From Mesorhabditis belari (Eukaryota; Nematoda; Chromadorea; Rhabditida; Rhabditidae), in NCBI GenBank assembly GCA_958450365.1, contig CAUEEP010000755.1, positions 124,001 to 188,000 of the forward strand: a DNA stretch of 64,000 nt. Direction: 5' to 3'. The notes under the pieces are model-generated. The model saw nothing but the letters and a program-made list of their open reading frames with translations. It was not told where the DNA came from and did no database searches. Shown here piece after piece: positions 11,001 to 26,000 of this stretch. Each line of letters starts with the position of its first letter. The stretch's first letter is position 1. A program made the position numbers and the translations under genes.

Positions 11001-14000
11001 TCTAGTTCATTCCATGCTTTTTGTGAAATCTCTTAGAGAAAAAAAACCTACTCTGAAGCCATAGCTTGCACTCTAAATGATTTGATTAATATTTAATGTA
11101 CTTTAAAGGCAAAAAAATTGATCTTCTAGTGCACTGAAATCGCAAAAAATACTTTGCTAAATCAGTGCACGTGATGGCCTAGTGTTGTTGTTGTTGTTGT
11201 TGTTTTTTTCGAATTCTTTCGAATTCCCTTTCTCTCACTCACTTTCTTGGTTCCCATTTCTCTTTTGTGAAACCCTTCTCAATCGATTGAGCAATTGAGT
11301 GTTCCATTAGATCGACATAACGAGTGACGAGTGGTTGAAATTGTTGAGTCAATTTCGTGTGGAAGATACCGTTCTTGAGGGTGGCTGAAAGGGAAAGTTG
11401 GTTTACTAAAAGACAGAAGCGTAAAAAATAACAAGGTTTGTTCTGGCCAAATACTAGGGCTTGTAAAGGATCAGGCTTATGCTAGGCTAGGCTTATGCTA
11501 TGCTATGCTATGCTATGCTATGCTAGGCTATGCTAGGCAAGGCTAGGCTAGGCTTATGCTATGCTAGGCTAGGCTATGCTAGGCTTATGTTATGCTAGGC
11601 TAGGCTTATGCTAGGCTATGCTAGGCTAGGCTATGCTATGCTAGGCAAGGCTAGGCTAGGCTTATGCTATGCTATGCTATGCTGTGCTATGCTATGCTAG
11701 GCTTAGACTACGACTACCGTAAGCTCGACCAGGTTCGATCATGTCAGGTAAGGCTAGGACCCATCTCTTTGCCTGGTCTGTATTTGTAATCAAAGCTTAC
11801 CTTCAATCATCAAGAAATCGTTGAGCATTTGGAAGAGAGGAAATGAGTCCCAACTGTCTGCCGGTTGCATCTGTAACAAATTCTTGTCTTTCAAGTATTA
11901 CAAATATTTAACTAATATTAAGACACTACCATTTACCGTATATTTACAGTCTTCCCACCCAACTACAGTATTGCTACAAAAAAAAGAGCGAAAACTCTAT
12001 GGATTACAGTATGTTTATCAGAGTTAAGAGATGAAATTACTATTCTATAGTACTATTTAACTAATATTAAGACACTATCATTTCCATCAAAAAAAGAACC
12101 GTATTGGAACCGTATTAGAACCGTATTGGAACCGTATTGGAACCGATCAAAAAACTAGACCAATTTCGCTTAATTTACAGTATACCTGCAATGCAGCGTC
12201 TAAATCCACCGAATAAAGACTCCAGAAAATCTCCGAATGATCGGTCAACAAATCGGAAAACCACGCAAAAGCCTGAAATTTTTGATTTATTCAGAGAAAA
12301 ATCGATACTCAGCTAACACTCAGAATACAAAAAAATACCAAAAAATACCAAAAAACGAAGCTAAGCTTATCAAATTTTGCATGACAAAACTTTCATAATA
12401 GTGTTAGTGAGATTGCTTGATGGAAAAGTGAAAAAAATGTGAGGAAAATTCGGAAAACCAAAAAACGAATTAAAGGAAGCACTCGATTCTATTTGAATGG
12501 GAGATCTTGGTCTATAGTAGGCCTACAATAATATCTAGCTACAGTGAGCCTACAGTAGGCCTACAGTAGGCCTACAGTAAGCGTACAGTAAGCCTACAAT
12601 AAGATCTACATAGCTAAAACCATGACCATATGGATTTTGATCGTTTCTTTTTCAAATCACCGCAAAAATTCTCTACAAACCAAGATCTCCCATCGCTTTT
12701 ACCGTTAGTGACAGTTTAAGTTATCGAAAGAAAAATAGGAAGCATACCCCTCGAATCTGCTGTAAAAAATGGGAAATGGGACAGTTGGATAGAATAGAAA
12801 TCGAAGGGGGTGAGAGAAATCCGACCTTTTTTTTGCGCACCTACCGTAAATACTGTAATTGGACCACACCCCCACCTCGTACAGTCGCGTAGTCGCAAAA
12901 GTTTTTTAGTATTTCTTTTTTTTCAAAGCACCCATGCTTTCAGAAAATGTGTCTTTGGTATCAAAAAATAGCCCTGAAATTCAGGGCTATTTTTTGATAT
13001 CTAAACGAGCATTGTAGCATAAACCAGTGTCGAGAAAAACTCGTTTTTTCGGGATGGTTGCGTAGTCTAACTTTAAACATCCCGTTCTCCGCGCTCCTTT
13101 ATGCTACAATGTGCACTTTAATATCAAAAAATAGCGCTGAATTTCAGCTATTTTTTGATACCTATTTGATACCTGTAGCATAAACCAGTGTCGAGAAAAA
13201 CACGCCCAAAGCTAGACTACGCAACGCTCCGCACCGTCATTATGGGGATGGGGTACTATTACAGTATTTACGGTAGACATTTGGGCACCTTTTTTTTTTG
13301 CTGGAAAAGGCTTTAGCGCTTCAAAACTCGTTTCATATAAGGGAATCGTATGCGTAGATTCCGAATTTCGATAAATCAGACCTCGCTGACACGTCAAATT
13401 TGAGCTAAAAGGCAAAAACTGCGGAAAAGCGTTAAGTTGCGTAGTTTTTTTAGCTTTCTAGCTCAATTTTGACGTGTCAGCGAGGTCTGATTTATCGAAA
13501 TTCGGAATCTACGCATACGATTCCCTTATAAGAGAACGATTTTTGAAGCTCTACGGTCTTTTCCAGCGAAAAAAAAGGTGCGCAAATGTCTAGGTGCACA
13601 AAATAAAAAAAGATCGCATTTGTCGCACCGCCAAAATCGAAGTTTTTGCGTTTAAAATCTACCTCTCCATGGTGTTCTTCATTCTCTTTGAGTAAATCGA
13701 TGCAATACTCAGTGATTCGGACCATATCCTCGATTCGTTGTGCCGGCGAGACTTCTTGATTCATTCGCTCTTAAAGAAAAAAGGTCACTTTTTCGGTTTT
13801 TACTAAAACAACTAAGTCAAATCAAAAACTGAAACTATTGCATTGTATTTTCTTTTCTTTTTTGATCTGTCTTCGCACTTAGGTGTTCCTATTTTGCGCG
13901 GATCACAACCTTGTGATCTGCGCAAATAGGAACACCTGAGTGCGAAGACAGATAAAAAAAAAAACAATCTGCTTCCACATTTCTCTATCCCTTGCTATTG

Positions 14001-17000
14001 TCATCCAGTGTTTCCTAGCTTGATTGTTCCTGGTTCGAAGTCTTCAACTTGCTTGTGCTGGTGGTGGTTGCACTCTAGCCATCCTTTCTTTGACCGTCTT
14101 TGCCACTCTTGTGCTCCACCTCGTTGCTGGTCTGGGCCTCTTCTAGTCTCGTTGTAGCCACTCTGTGATCCGTATCGTCCATCTGTCGTCTGTTCTTCTG
14201 GCTACATGGTCCTTCTTCTGGTTCTTCTGGCATCTGAGTCTTTTTCTCTCGATCACTTCCACTGGATCTCTGAGTTCCGAGAGCTGGTGCATGTCCGTAC
14301 TTCCTAGGTCTTGGTCGAGCTGCGTCTTCCTATTGTGCCCGAGGTGCACTGTACTTTTAAGTAAACAAAAAAAAAATGATTTCTGATCTAATTGACACAA
14401 TAATTGTGCCAGAAATCGTGCGTTTATGAGCTTCAAGCCATCACGCAACTTCTTTAGCCTATCTCCGCAACCTCTTGACGAGATTCACAACTTTCAAATG
14501 ATCAAATCATAAAATTCATTATCAATAAAGCTAGCGGAACTCACGTTCAATTTTTGCCTCATTGCATATTCGTGTGTAATTGACGAGTGCCGCATTTTCT
14601 AGACATTGTCGAATCACGGCTCGAACTTCTTCTGGGGGCACAGGCGAGACAACGTCTTTCATCAATACCTAAAAATAAAGCAGCTCGATTTATCTCTATC
14701 CACAAACACTTTCTATTACCCATTTTTTGATTTGAAAAAAACTGGAAACCAACGAAACGAACGAGCAAAAGCGAATATAAAAACGAACGAGGGGTTAGAA
14801 AAATGAAGCAAGGAAATGGTTTTGGGGGGAATGATTGTGCTCAAAAGCGAGATGACTCTTTCAGTTTCAGGATTACGGTAGTTTAAATGTACCGTAATTG
14901 TTTAGAATTACCGTAAGTCGGTTTAGAATTACGGTAAGTCGGTTTAAAAGTACTGTAAGTCGGTTTAGAAGTACCGTAAGTCGGTTTAAAAGTACTGTAA
15001 ACTATTTAGAAAGGACTCCTTTATGGTCTGTCATTTGATAAACGCACAAAATCTATGGCACTAGGCAAGTATTGGCATAGATCTATTGAGTACAGTATCC
15101 GGTACTGTACTCAACTCAGTACAGTAACGCGTAGATTCAGTAGTAACTCGTAACTCGTAGAGTACAGTATCTTGTACAGAGTCCAGTACTCATTGCCAGT
15201 ACATATCCAAGTGCCCCCTACAGTATCGTATACCGAGCTAATAAACCCGAGCTTTTCGATAAACCACTGAAAGAGCTTCTTCTACAATAAGCAATAAAAC
15301 TAAGCTAGTATTTTGATCTCACTTTTGAGCACAAGAAACACGATTTATCAGTTTATCAGCAAGGGAAAATTGTGCAGCACACGGCAGCTATTTTTATGTG
15401 AAGTGCGGCTCGAAATTTCTTTTCTCAGTGTTTTTTTTTTCTTGAGCACTAAGCACCTGCTCAGCATCGGTATGAGTGGTTGCGTGTTCCAGCATCACCT
15501 GAAATAGATAGAGGAGAGATTAGAGAGAAAAGGGAAAAAGAGAGAAGTGATAGGAGGTCAAAGGGACCTTTGGGCTCTTGTAAACGCCGACAAGCTGGCA
15601 TATTAAATGTTTGCTATTGTCTTCTGGAGCTTTATCTAAAAGTAGGATGTTGTAACCGGTATTTTACGATCTGTAAGCTAGGCTAGGCTAGACTAGATCA
15701 GGCCAAGGGATCCTGAAACTTGTGGACTAAGCCAGGCTAGCTTCTAGTTGCTGGTTTGGCCAACCGTGCCTCTATCAGGCTTAGCTTTGGCCTAACTCTC
15801 TAAGTTGACCCAATTTAAAGCTCTAGGGACCCAATTGGAACATAATTGGGTCCACAATGCTTACAGTGATCTGATTACTCAAAAAAACTTTGTACCTAGT
15901 TTCTGAGCAGGCCTGTCCTACCCTTGGCTAGTTTACAACTTCAAGGATCTAGTTAAATCATGGCTACAGGCTCTAGGTCCCAATTGATACAAGATATTCA
16001 AGTATGCCAGCGAGTGGGCTTTTTTCAGAGCACAGAGTTCAAGTCTAATCTTGACCTCAAGGGGGAAAACTAGAGGAATAGAGATAGGTGAAAGAAAGAA
16101 AACTTGACATCAAATTGGCAACTGAGTGAATCTTTTAAAAGCATTCGAAACCTAAAAATCAATTTGATGCCTTTTTCAAAGCTCTCAAGGAAAACGTTAA
16201 TTTGTAAAGACAGAATCTTCATTTTTAGTCCAAAAAAACATTCCCATTCACATTCTTTAGTTCAGAAAAACTCAAAGAAAAACAATTACATGCTAATTGA
16301 AAGAAAACAAAAGAAAAAAAGAAAGATAATAGAAGTAAAGAAGAGTGAAACCAAGGATTTCTTTTTTAGATAAAAAGAAAAATTTTTATCGAAGTGTCGA
16401 ATTGTACGAATAGTACATGCAAAATTGGGTTTCTAGGTTGAGTATGGCTCAACTATGGCTATGAGTATTTCAGTCTCAACTATGGCTATAAGTCTTTCAG
16501 TCTCAACTATGGCTATGAGTCTTTCAGTCTCAACTATGGCTATGAGTATTTCAGTTAAGGATTTCTTTATATGAAAATCATGGATTTGATGTCTTCATAT
16601 TAAATTCATAAATTCCAAAATGTTTAATATAAAATCAATAAATTTACCCTCTCGAGAAGACTCAGCGTTCCCTTTAGCGCGCCCTCGGGTCGACCAAATG
16701 GGAAACAATAGCTGAAAGTTGAAAAAGAATTACCTTAAATGACTTATCAAAACTTTTCTAAAACAAAACTAGATAAACAGCTCGCTGTCTAGCACAATAG
16801 GGACCAAGTAGGTCAGAACTCGTGCGTTTACGCGAGCACAAAGTACACCCCCTGCAAACTCTCGTTTTTGCCATACTGTAGGGAGTAAACGCACGGAATC
16901 TATGGTACTTATTGATTAGAAAAGTTCTTCTTTACTTGAGCTCTAGTAATCGCAAACCATTTGGCCTACTCGATGCAAGAAAATGAGACTAGAAAGTCGT

Positions 17001-20000
17001 ACTGACTTCCTAGTCTCCTTTTCTCAAAGTACTTTTGAGCTCAAAAACCTCAATCGTTTCGTAGACAAAAATTTGGCAGGTATGCCAGCATTCATGCGTT
17101 TACAGGGGGGCTCAAAATACTATAGGTATATAGCACTATAGGTAACAAAAAGCAAAAGTCTAACCGAAAATTCGTGATCTGCTTCTCCAACAATATTCTC
17201 AATCGTTCTTTGATTTCTTGAAATCGTTCTTTTTCCTCTTGTGTCACCGTGCCAACACCATCGGGTCTAAAATTGTCAAAAATGCTGAATTTTGCTGATT
17301 TTGCGGTTTCTAGGTTGAGTATTTGAATTCTTTATATGAAATTGATGAGACAGAAAAAATAGTTTAGAAGTTTTCTACGACACTATGAGTCTAATAGTCT
17401 AATCCTAATCAAAAAAAAAAAAACTTACCTTTTCAATGCTTTTGCCAGTTTATCACTAGAGAAAATGCCTATTTTGAGCGAAATTTCTCTTTCTTTGAGC
17501 TTTTAAAAGTATAGTTGAAGTTCTAGAAAATCGAGTACCTATTCCCGTGCACGTGGCTAGCACAAAAGGCAAACGAGTAGTGGATGAGAGTTGGATCGAC
17601 GAGATGACCTTGATCGGCTTTGTCCAAGAGATTCGATAGTAGAGAGACATGTCTAGAAGTTGAGATTGATTTACGAATCAAAGTTCAGGTTGAGGCTTGT
17701 CCAGTTTTTTTAAAGGTTACCTTTTTAACAAATAAACCAATCAATTTATGTTTTTTTTAATCACAAAGTCCTATTATTTATTTACAAATTGCCATTTAAG
17801 AAATTCTGAAAAGCTAGCGTTAGTTCATTTTTTGAAAGAGTTAGTTAATTTTTTTTTTGAAGTCGAGGAGTCAAAAACGATGAAACTCCGTTTTGAGCAC
17901 AGAAATCTTTTTTGGTATCAAAAGACCAAAGATAGAGAATGAAAAGTTAGGCAGATAGACCAATTTTCATAAAATTTCATTGAGCCATTTTCATTCTATG
18001 CCAATTGTAAGGAAAAACGAGAATTCCCGTCGGGATTTGCTTCAAAGCGAACTTAAATTTGCCTAAAAATGAGCTAAATGAAATAGTTAATTTTTTTAAA
18101 CTTAAAGTAAACCACACGTTTAATTGACTATTCATTATAACTATTCATTTCTAAACGAAAATTTCTTTTTGGACAATGCTTTCCGGAAATGGAGTACAAA
18201 AAAACTTGATGCTAGATCTTATGGATTCGTATTATCAGTAAAAGTATCAGTAAAAGATTCAAAAAAACAGCAAAATTCTCTGAAACACTCACCGATGACA
18301 CCCGCGAACCATGTACCGAGCACAGTACTCATCCAAGACAAACACCTGCCCAGGCGAGAACCAACCCTGAAAAAGTGGGATTTTAGAAAAAGCTACCGCA
18401 ACCCTATAGTGGACTGAAGGCTTAATAGTAATAGGCTGTCTTTTTTGGAAAGCTACAGTAATCCCTTGAAAAGCTACGGTATCCCTTAAAACACTCAATA
18501 CTTACCAATGAGCAAATCGGTTCGTTGAGGCGAAAAGCTAGCGTCAACTTTTGTAGATCTGAGAACAAATGATCGTGATTGAAAGCAATCGGATCAGCCT
18601 GAGAAATTTGTAGAAAAGTTGAATAATTCTTTAAAAACCTGTATAATTTCATCCATTCCATGCTTGCTGGCCTTGTCGGCGAAACCCTGAGCTTTCGTGG
18701 GCACAACGGTGCTTTGTTTCGGTGGAACTGGCTTGTAGGCTTGCCCAGTGGCTCGATACATTGCCTAGATTTCGGGTTACTATAGCTAGATATTCGATAT
18801 TACAGTTAGATATTCGATATTACAGTTAGATATTAGATATTACAGATATTCTGTTAAATACTAGATTTAAAACTGTCTAAGCCATCTATATCCTATAAAT
18901 ATTCAATCAAAAAGAGATCATCTTTGATCTTTTTCAGATCTAGGACTCATTAGAAACGATTGATCATGAGCAACGATGGTTGAGCAATTGTTGCTGGCTT
19001 AAACCCAACTTTGTACTCGACATTTACTAACCTGAACCCATAAATGTCTCTCATTCTCGTCATCGGTTGCAAACTTTAATTCATCCCCTTCTTTGATCGC
19101 CGTGAAGAAATATTTACCGCCAAGGGAGGAAAGTTCTGAAAAGAGAAAACAAGAATTAAGAGTTTGATTGAATTGAATTTAAACTCTTTTTAAACATTAA
19201 ACAATTCAAATCAGCCTTCTGTTTTAGTTAAATCTGCCCACCAGAATCCGGTTCAGGCATGTAATCAATCGTGAACCCGTCAAGTGGCATCAATTCTGTT
19301 GGATCCGATTTCTTCTCTCGATAGCTGCACATCGCGAAGGCATACTGGGAGACCTAGAAAAGGAAAAGTACATCAACGTCAACCAGAGACACTGGCAAGA
19401 CTGACAACTGGACCAGGTCAAGCCTAGGTTCTGATTTGAGAATCTACGAGGATAAATCAAGACTGGTGGCTGGTTTTTATCCTGATTAGACCAAAGCCAA
19501 GATTGGTCTAAAGTCAATCTTTTCGGACAGGCTAGACCCTTTGACCAAATGTCAGTCTTGGCTTGGCTTCTGATCCACAAAAAAAAACTGGAAAAAATTC
19601 TACCAAATCCAGGCTTGGACTTGACCTAATCTTGATTTATAAAGGGCCCTTAGACTTGCTAGACTTTTAGACTTGCTTAACGGTCCTAAACGATCTTGAA
19701 CTAAAACTTGGCATAACTATGGTAAAATTCAATATTTTAAAGCACTAACTACTTTTCTGGCACCTTGAGATTTAATGCAAAGGCATGATAAATTTTTGTA
19801 GAAAAACGAAACACCTTGACCGTGATCGGAACCAAATCCTCGTTTTGCGGGTATTGTTAAGAATCGTTAAGCAAGTCTAATCTGGAGTAAGCTTAAAACA
19901 AGACTGACCTGTACAAGGCAGAAAAAACGTCGCTTCCACTTTTTCCACGCGGCTCGTCCGATCGCATAGCAATAGCCACAGTATTTGAGGTTTGGCGGTT

Positions 20001-23000
20001 TCTCGACGCGGATCGCTATCCGAATCTGAAAAACGAAAATTTATATAACTGAGTAGTAACCGATAATTAGTAACCATTTAACCTTACTCAATACTTTTTC
20101 TAAAATAATTAGACACCAAACCCAAAAAGATCGCGCCAATTTTGATAGATTTTGTGCGTTTTAGTTGAAAGAGAATTGGTCAAGCTAATGCAGAACATAA
20201 AAAAAAAAGATTCGAACACAATGGAGTAAAAGGGAGCCAAGAGAAACAAAAAAAAAAGAATTTTAGAAATTTAAACAGGAAATATGAGCGGAACAATATA
20301 TTAGATTGAGTACTAATTCTGGGAGTGGGACAAATGCGACCTTTTTTTTGCGCACCCGAACATTTGCGCACCTTTTTTTCCGCACCTTGCCCATTAGCGC
20401 ACCTTTTTTCGCGTTTTAAAGCTCTAAAAAGCTAATATTAACCAATTTCTATTCCAAAAGTTGTTTTTCTAAATAATTTTAGGGCGTAGAATCGAAATTT
20501 TGACATAACAGAGCGTGTGGAACCAATTTGAAAGACAAAACGGCCTAGATCAAATTACAGAAAATTGTCGATTTTTCTCTTTGTATAACTCCGTCCGTTT
20601 GTTTCCACAAGCTCTGATATGTCAAAATTTCGATTCTACGCCCTAAAATTACCTAGAAAAACAACTTTTGGAATAGAAATTGGTTAATATTAGCTTTTTA
20701 GAGCTTTTTTAAAACGCGAAAAAAGGTGCGCTAATGGGCAAGGTGCGGAAAAAAGGTGCGCAAATGTCCGGGTGCGCAAAAAAAGGTCGCATTTGTCCCA
20801 CTCCCAAAAGATCACGAAGAAGGAAAAAAAAGCTTAGCTGGACCCAGTAAAAGTCGGACAAAATCCACGACCATGGAATGAAAATGAAAAGAATGGCAAA
20901 AGGATAATTTTGTGAGGGGTACGGTAGCGTATCCACGCTTTAGAAAGCGCGTTGCGCTGCTTTCGCGCCATTCCCTTTAAACCGCACGTAAATGCGGTTC
21001 TAACCAACTAAACTATATCTAAACTATCTCTAAACCCAGCTACCATAATCCTCACCCTCAAATTCTGATCCGGGCTATTCTTCGTCACCGTCATTTTATA
21101 CCATTCGGGGCTTCTTGAGCAATTCGGCGTCGGTTGAATGATTACCTGAATGTTTTTTTGGATAATATCAAGCTTTCATATCAAGCTTTAAATCTAGAGC
21201 AAGAAGTTAGCTTTAAAAACTCACCTTTCCTAGCTCTTTATCCTCAAATGAAACAATGCTTTTCACCTCAGTGTACAACTTGACTTTCACCACCGGTAAC
21301 GGGTTTTTCGTCGAGAAATCACCTTGCGTATCCCAACTGCAAACAATTTTCATTTCTATTTCGATTTCGATAAGATCTTGATTTCGATTTCGATAAGATA
21401 CCGTATTCTCTATAATAGAGGTGCACTCTTTAATAGTAGTGCACTCTCTAATAGTATTACGGTCAAGGAGGGGGTTGAAAAAATAGTAGTGCACCCCCGA
21501 AAATTTGAATTTCTGTTTGCTTCTTTTTCATCTAAACCTTTGACTTTTATGTTTATGTGAAAGCTATTCAAGCATTCAAGCAAGCTTTTAAAGCTATTCA
21601 AGCATTCAAGCAAGCTTTTAAAGCTATCCAAGCATTCAAGCAAGCTTTTAAAGCTATTCAAGCATTCAAGCAAGCTTTTAAAGCTATTCAAGCATTCAAG
21701 CAAGCTTCTAAAGCTATTCAAGCAAGCAAAAGTGAGGCTAACATCTTTTTGTTGTTTGTCAAGACACAAATTATCAACTCGCTGGCCTACAACTGTATGT
21801 CAAAAGGAGCCAAAGGAGTACGGGAAAGAATTGCAAGAATTTTTGGAACAAATCTTATATCTGTCTTACTTTGGTAAATGATAAAACTCTTTAATAGAAG
21901 TGCACTCTCTAATAGTATTGCGATCCAGGAGGGGGTTCAAAAAATAGTAGTGCGCACTACTATTAGAGAGAATACGGTATTCGATTTTTCTAATGCTCAC
22001 GATGGTTTTGAAGCTTCAGCATGATCCGTTTGCAACTTGCATCCATCCACCTCCATCGTGCAATAAACGATTTTGTTTGAGGCAACTGATTTCAGATTTT
22101 GCACCTCCATCACCACAACCTAAACGCCCGATATTTACAGTAAGCTCTTGATGCTTTATTTTTGTGTTTAAAAAATGAAGAACACATTGATTTTGCAAAT
22201 AGAATTAATGCTTAAAAGAAAGAAAGAAAGTTATGATTTAATATGGAAAAACTGGTGACTAACAAGAGATTGGCTGAGCCAAATGCTATGCGACCTAGAC
22301 TAATCAACGCAGAATTTGATGCTGATTCCAAATCTATATTCCGTTTTTTCCAAATGACAATCTGTCAAGAGTTTTAAGCGTCTAAAGTTTTGCTAAGAAA
22401 ATGCGGTTATTTTGGTCTTAAGGGCGGCTTTGGGTCCGGGCTAGTTGCATCTCTGGCCGATTGGTACAGCTCACTCTACGCTCTACGCTCTACGATCTAC
22501 GCTCTACGCTCTAGCTCTCGTTTCCAGAGCGAGATCTCACGAGTTCAATCCCCGCTTCAGCATTTCCTTTTGCTTCTCCCGCAACCCTTTCTCACCTCCA
22601 TATTAAACGTCAAAACGACATCATTTTTCGTCAATTGTACTTCTCCGTCATCGCTATCCGTTTTCCCGAGCGAATTCGAGCTTGTTCGTCGTTTCAAGCT
22701 GAAAAAAAACGCATTTTTCTCGCGAAAATCGTTTCATAAAAAGCAGCAAACTCACACAAATCATAAAAACCCTAATTCTTATGCAAATTTCTTCTTTTTT
22801 CATACGCAAATATTTTCAATCACAAAGCCAAACTTGAGACTTTTAGCAATGATTTTTTAGCAATTTCTCAATTTCTTTTTACAGCCAAAGCCAAACGATT
22901 CATGAAAAAGCTGCTTTTTCAGGTTTTTTTATTGAAAAAAAACCCTTTTTTCAATTAAATCAACAAATAAAAATGTGTGCAAGTTGGTGAGAATGGTCAA

Positions 23001-26000
23001 AAAAAAACGTTGCAATTATCGTAGAAAAATTTTAATTTCCATTTTTTTTAAAGGGATTTTTAACGAAACTTTTGACTTAAGTAAACCTCTTCCGAGCTTT
23101 GTCGTTTTTTTTTGCGGAATCGCCTGGGATCTGGTGCATTGAATTCCGTGGAAATTGTCGAGTTTTAGGAGAAGTTTAACAAAAATAGGTTAATATGTTA
23201 AAAAGTTTAACTTTCAGTGCACCAAACGGCTTGCGATTGCAAGTTGAGCGTTCACTGCGGAGCCGGGTAAACGCAAGGGGTTTGGTGCACTGAAGTCGAT
23301 CAAGGATTTATCAAAAAGATTCCATAAAAGCTCAAGTTTCAGTGCACCAAACGGCTTGCGATCGTACTTGAGTTGATTGTTGAGCGCTCACTGGCCGCCG
23401 CCAGGTGAACGCAAGGGATTTGGTGCACTGAAGTCCAAGGTTACATTGAGGTTTTATCAAAAAGATTGCATAAAAGTTCAACTTTCAGTGCACCAGACAC
23501 CAGATTTCAATGGAAAAGTGCACCAAAAGAACGCACAAATCCAACTTTCAAAGAAAAACTTTTATTTTGAACTTTAAAAAGCTTTTCTTTAGATCTTTTG
23601 AATATTTAAATATTTAGATGCTTTAGATATTTAGATGCTTTAGATACTTTAGATATTTAGATACTTTAGATATTTAGATACTTTAGATATTTAGATACTT
23701 TAAATATTTAGATACTTTAGATACTTTAGATACTTTAGATATTTAGATACTTTAGATATTTAGATATTTAGATATTTAGATACTTTAGATACTTTAGATA
23801 CTTTAGATACTTTAGATACTTTAGAGACTTTAGATATTTAGATACTTTAGATACTTTAGATACTTTAGATACTTTAGAGACTTTAGATACTTTAGAGACT
23901 TTAGATACTTTAGATACTTTAGATATTTAGATACTTTAGATACTTTAGATACTTTAGATACTTTAGATATTTAGATGCTTTAGATATTTAGATACTTTAG
24001 ATATTTAGATACTTTAGATACTTTAGATACTTTAGATACTTTAGATACTTTAGATACTTTAGATATTTAGATACTTTAGATATTTAGATACTTTAGATAC
24101 TTTAGATACTTTAGATACTTTAGATACTTTAGATACTTTAGATATTTAGATACTTTAGATACTTTAAATATTTAGATACTTTAGAGACTTTAGATACTTT
24201 AAATATTTGATATTTAATTAGTAAGCCAGGCTTGTCGTCACGAGCACAAAAACTCTTCGAATTAGAAAAAAATTTCCAATTTTAAGCGAGATTAGTCAAG
24301 ACAAAAGCGTTCACGAAACTCAAATAAAGCCATTTTTGTTATTTTTCAGAGTGCGGAGAGAAAAAAAAGCGGAGAAGTTTGAAAACGAAAAAAAATGAGA
24401 GAATTTTCTGGGAAGAGATTGGAGAGTTTCGGTTGAAGGCTTTTAAAATTCGTTTCTTCGGTAATGAGTTAGGAATTGATTGGTTTGAGGTTAAGAAAGT
24501 GCTTTTATCTGATTATTTCTTCTAGGATTGATAGCAGGATTTAGATTTGTATTCTAGGATTTGTAGTTGGTGTTGTTGTTGGTGTTGTTGTTCTTGTTCT
24601 TGTTCTTGTTCTTGTTCTTGTTCTTGTTCTTGTTCTTGTTCTTGTTCTTGTTCTTGTTCTTGTTCTTGTTCTTGTTCTTGTTCTTGTTCTTGTTCTTGTT
24701 CTTGTTCTTGTTCTTGTTCTTGTTCTTTTTCTTGTTCTTGTTCTTGTTTTCTTCATTTCGTTTTTAAACTCTAGCAATACCGCAATTCACATCAGTCTTT
24801 CAATACAGTAAGACATAAGGCTCTATCCTGGGATTCGATATAGCTCATTATCTCGCCTGATAAGCGAGAGGTTGCTGGTTCGAATCGCGACCATGTTTTA
24901 GATTCCTAGCGACTCATAAAAGAACAATTATACTAATCCTTGCGTCACTCATTACAGTAACCCTTACCTTACCGTAATCCTGACCACAGTCTTTATCTTA
25001 CTATGCTGAAAATGGAAAGATATCTTTACGAAAAGACAAAGTACCTTATTACAGTAACCCAGGCAGTTGTCCGCGTCTCTCTTACAGTACCCTGATCAGT
25101 CAAGTAGTTTGTCTATAGACTTACTCCAGTACGAGTCCTTACTTACAGAAGCGGATAGGCACCAGTACTTACAGTACGTACAGTACGTACAGTGCGTACA
25201 GTACTTACAGTATGTACAGTACGTACAGTACGTACAGTACGTACGAGTACGTACAGTACACACGAGTACTTACAGACTTACAGATGCTGCTAGCGGTAAT
25301 TTTAGAAGACATTGTTTTGTTTGTTATTTTTATTGTTTTGGCAGAAGAAGATAGCATATTATAAAAGCTTTTTTGTACTTTTTTCTACTTTCCAATCTCT
25401 TCCCAATTGTCTTTAAAGATAAATGAATCAATAAAAAGATGTGGGTGATAAGAGAAAAAAGTGGAAAAAACTTGGGTGGGGAGCATTTTCATCTTTCATT
25501 TGGGTTAATCAAGGCCAAACCTGTTAAACAGCGACAGATCCTCAATGGAGCGAGACCTGAAAATCGAGAAAACGATGGGAGGATATTTGTGAATCCATCG
25601 GCTATGTTTTCAGATGGATTTTGGCTTCAAATTGGGACAGAAGGATTGGACAAGGAGAAGGACAAGTGGGGAGAATGGGGGGAAAGGCTGAGATTGTTAT
25701 TGATGACAGGCTGATCGATCAGCTAAGCTAAGCTAAGCTAAGCTCAAAGCTTTGACTAGCTGATAGATAAGTCTATATTCTAGATATTCTAGAAATCCTA
25801 GCCTTTCCCCAATCCATTTTCGCAGCAGAAGAAGAAAGCAAATCGCTGTGGAGAGACTTTTGAGTTCATCTTGCTGGGGAAAGTACACTGTACTTTGTGC
25901 TTTGAGAAACTCACCGTTTCTAGCTAGCTCTAGCTTCTAGCTAGCTACAGCTAGCTCTAGCTTCTAGTTAGCTACAGCTTAGCTCTAGCTTCTAGTTAGC

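Noticed and set aside
11052..11080. Small exon-like piece with TTTAG acceptor and GTAGGT donor
   Set aside because: Exons 31 and 32 join in phase around a conserved block, so it is not needed. Optional use cannot be excluded.
14373..14465. Possible exon between CADPS exons 27 and 28 ([12 protein letters not shown])
   Set aside because: No acceptor gives an open frame from the phase-1 exon 27 end. Direct joining of exons 27 and 28 is in phase.
15425..15500. Possible extra CADPS exon ([17 protein letters not shown])
   Set aside because: Exon 26 joins exon 27 exactly as in vertebrate CADPS without it, and the peptide matches nothing in the family.
25439..25714. 91-codon plus-strand ORF
   Set aside because: Less repetitive than others, but no recognisable motif or splice context. 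It lies in the 7.1-kb CADPS intron 13; probably chance.
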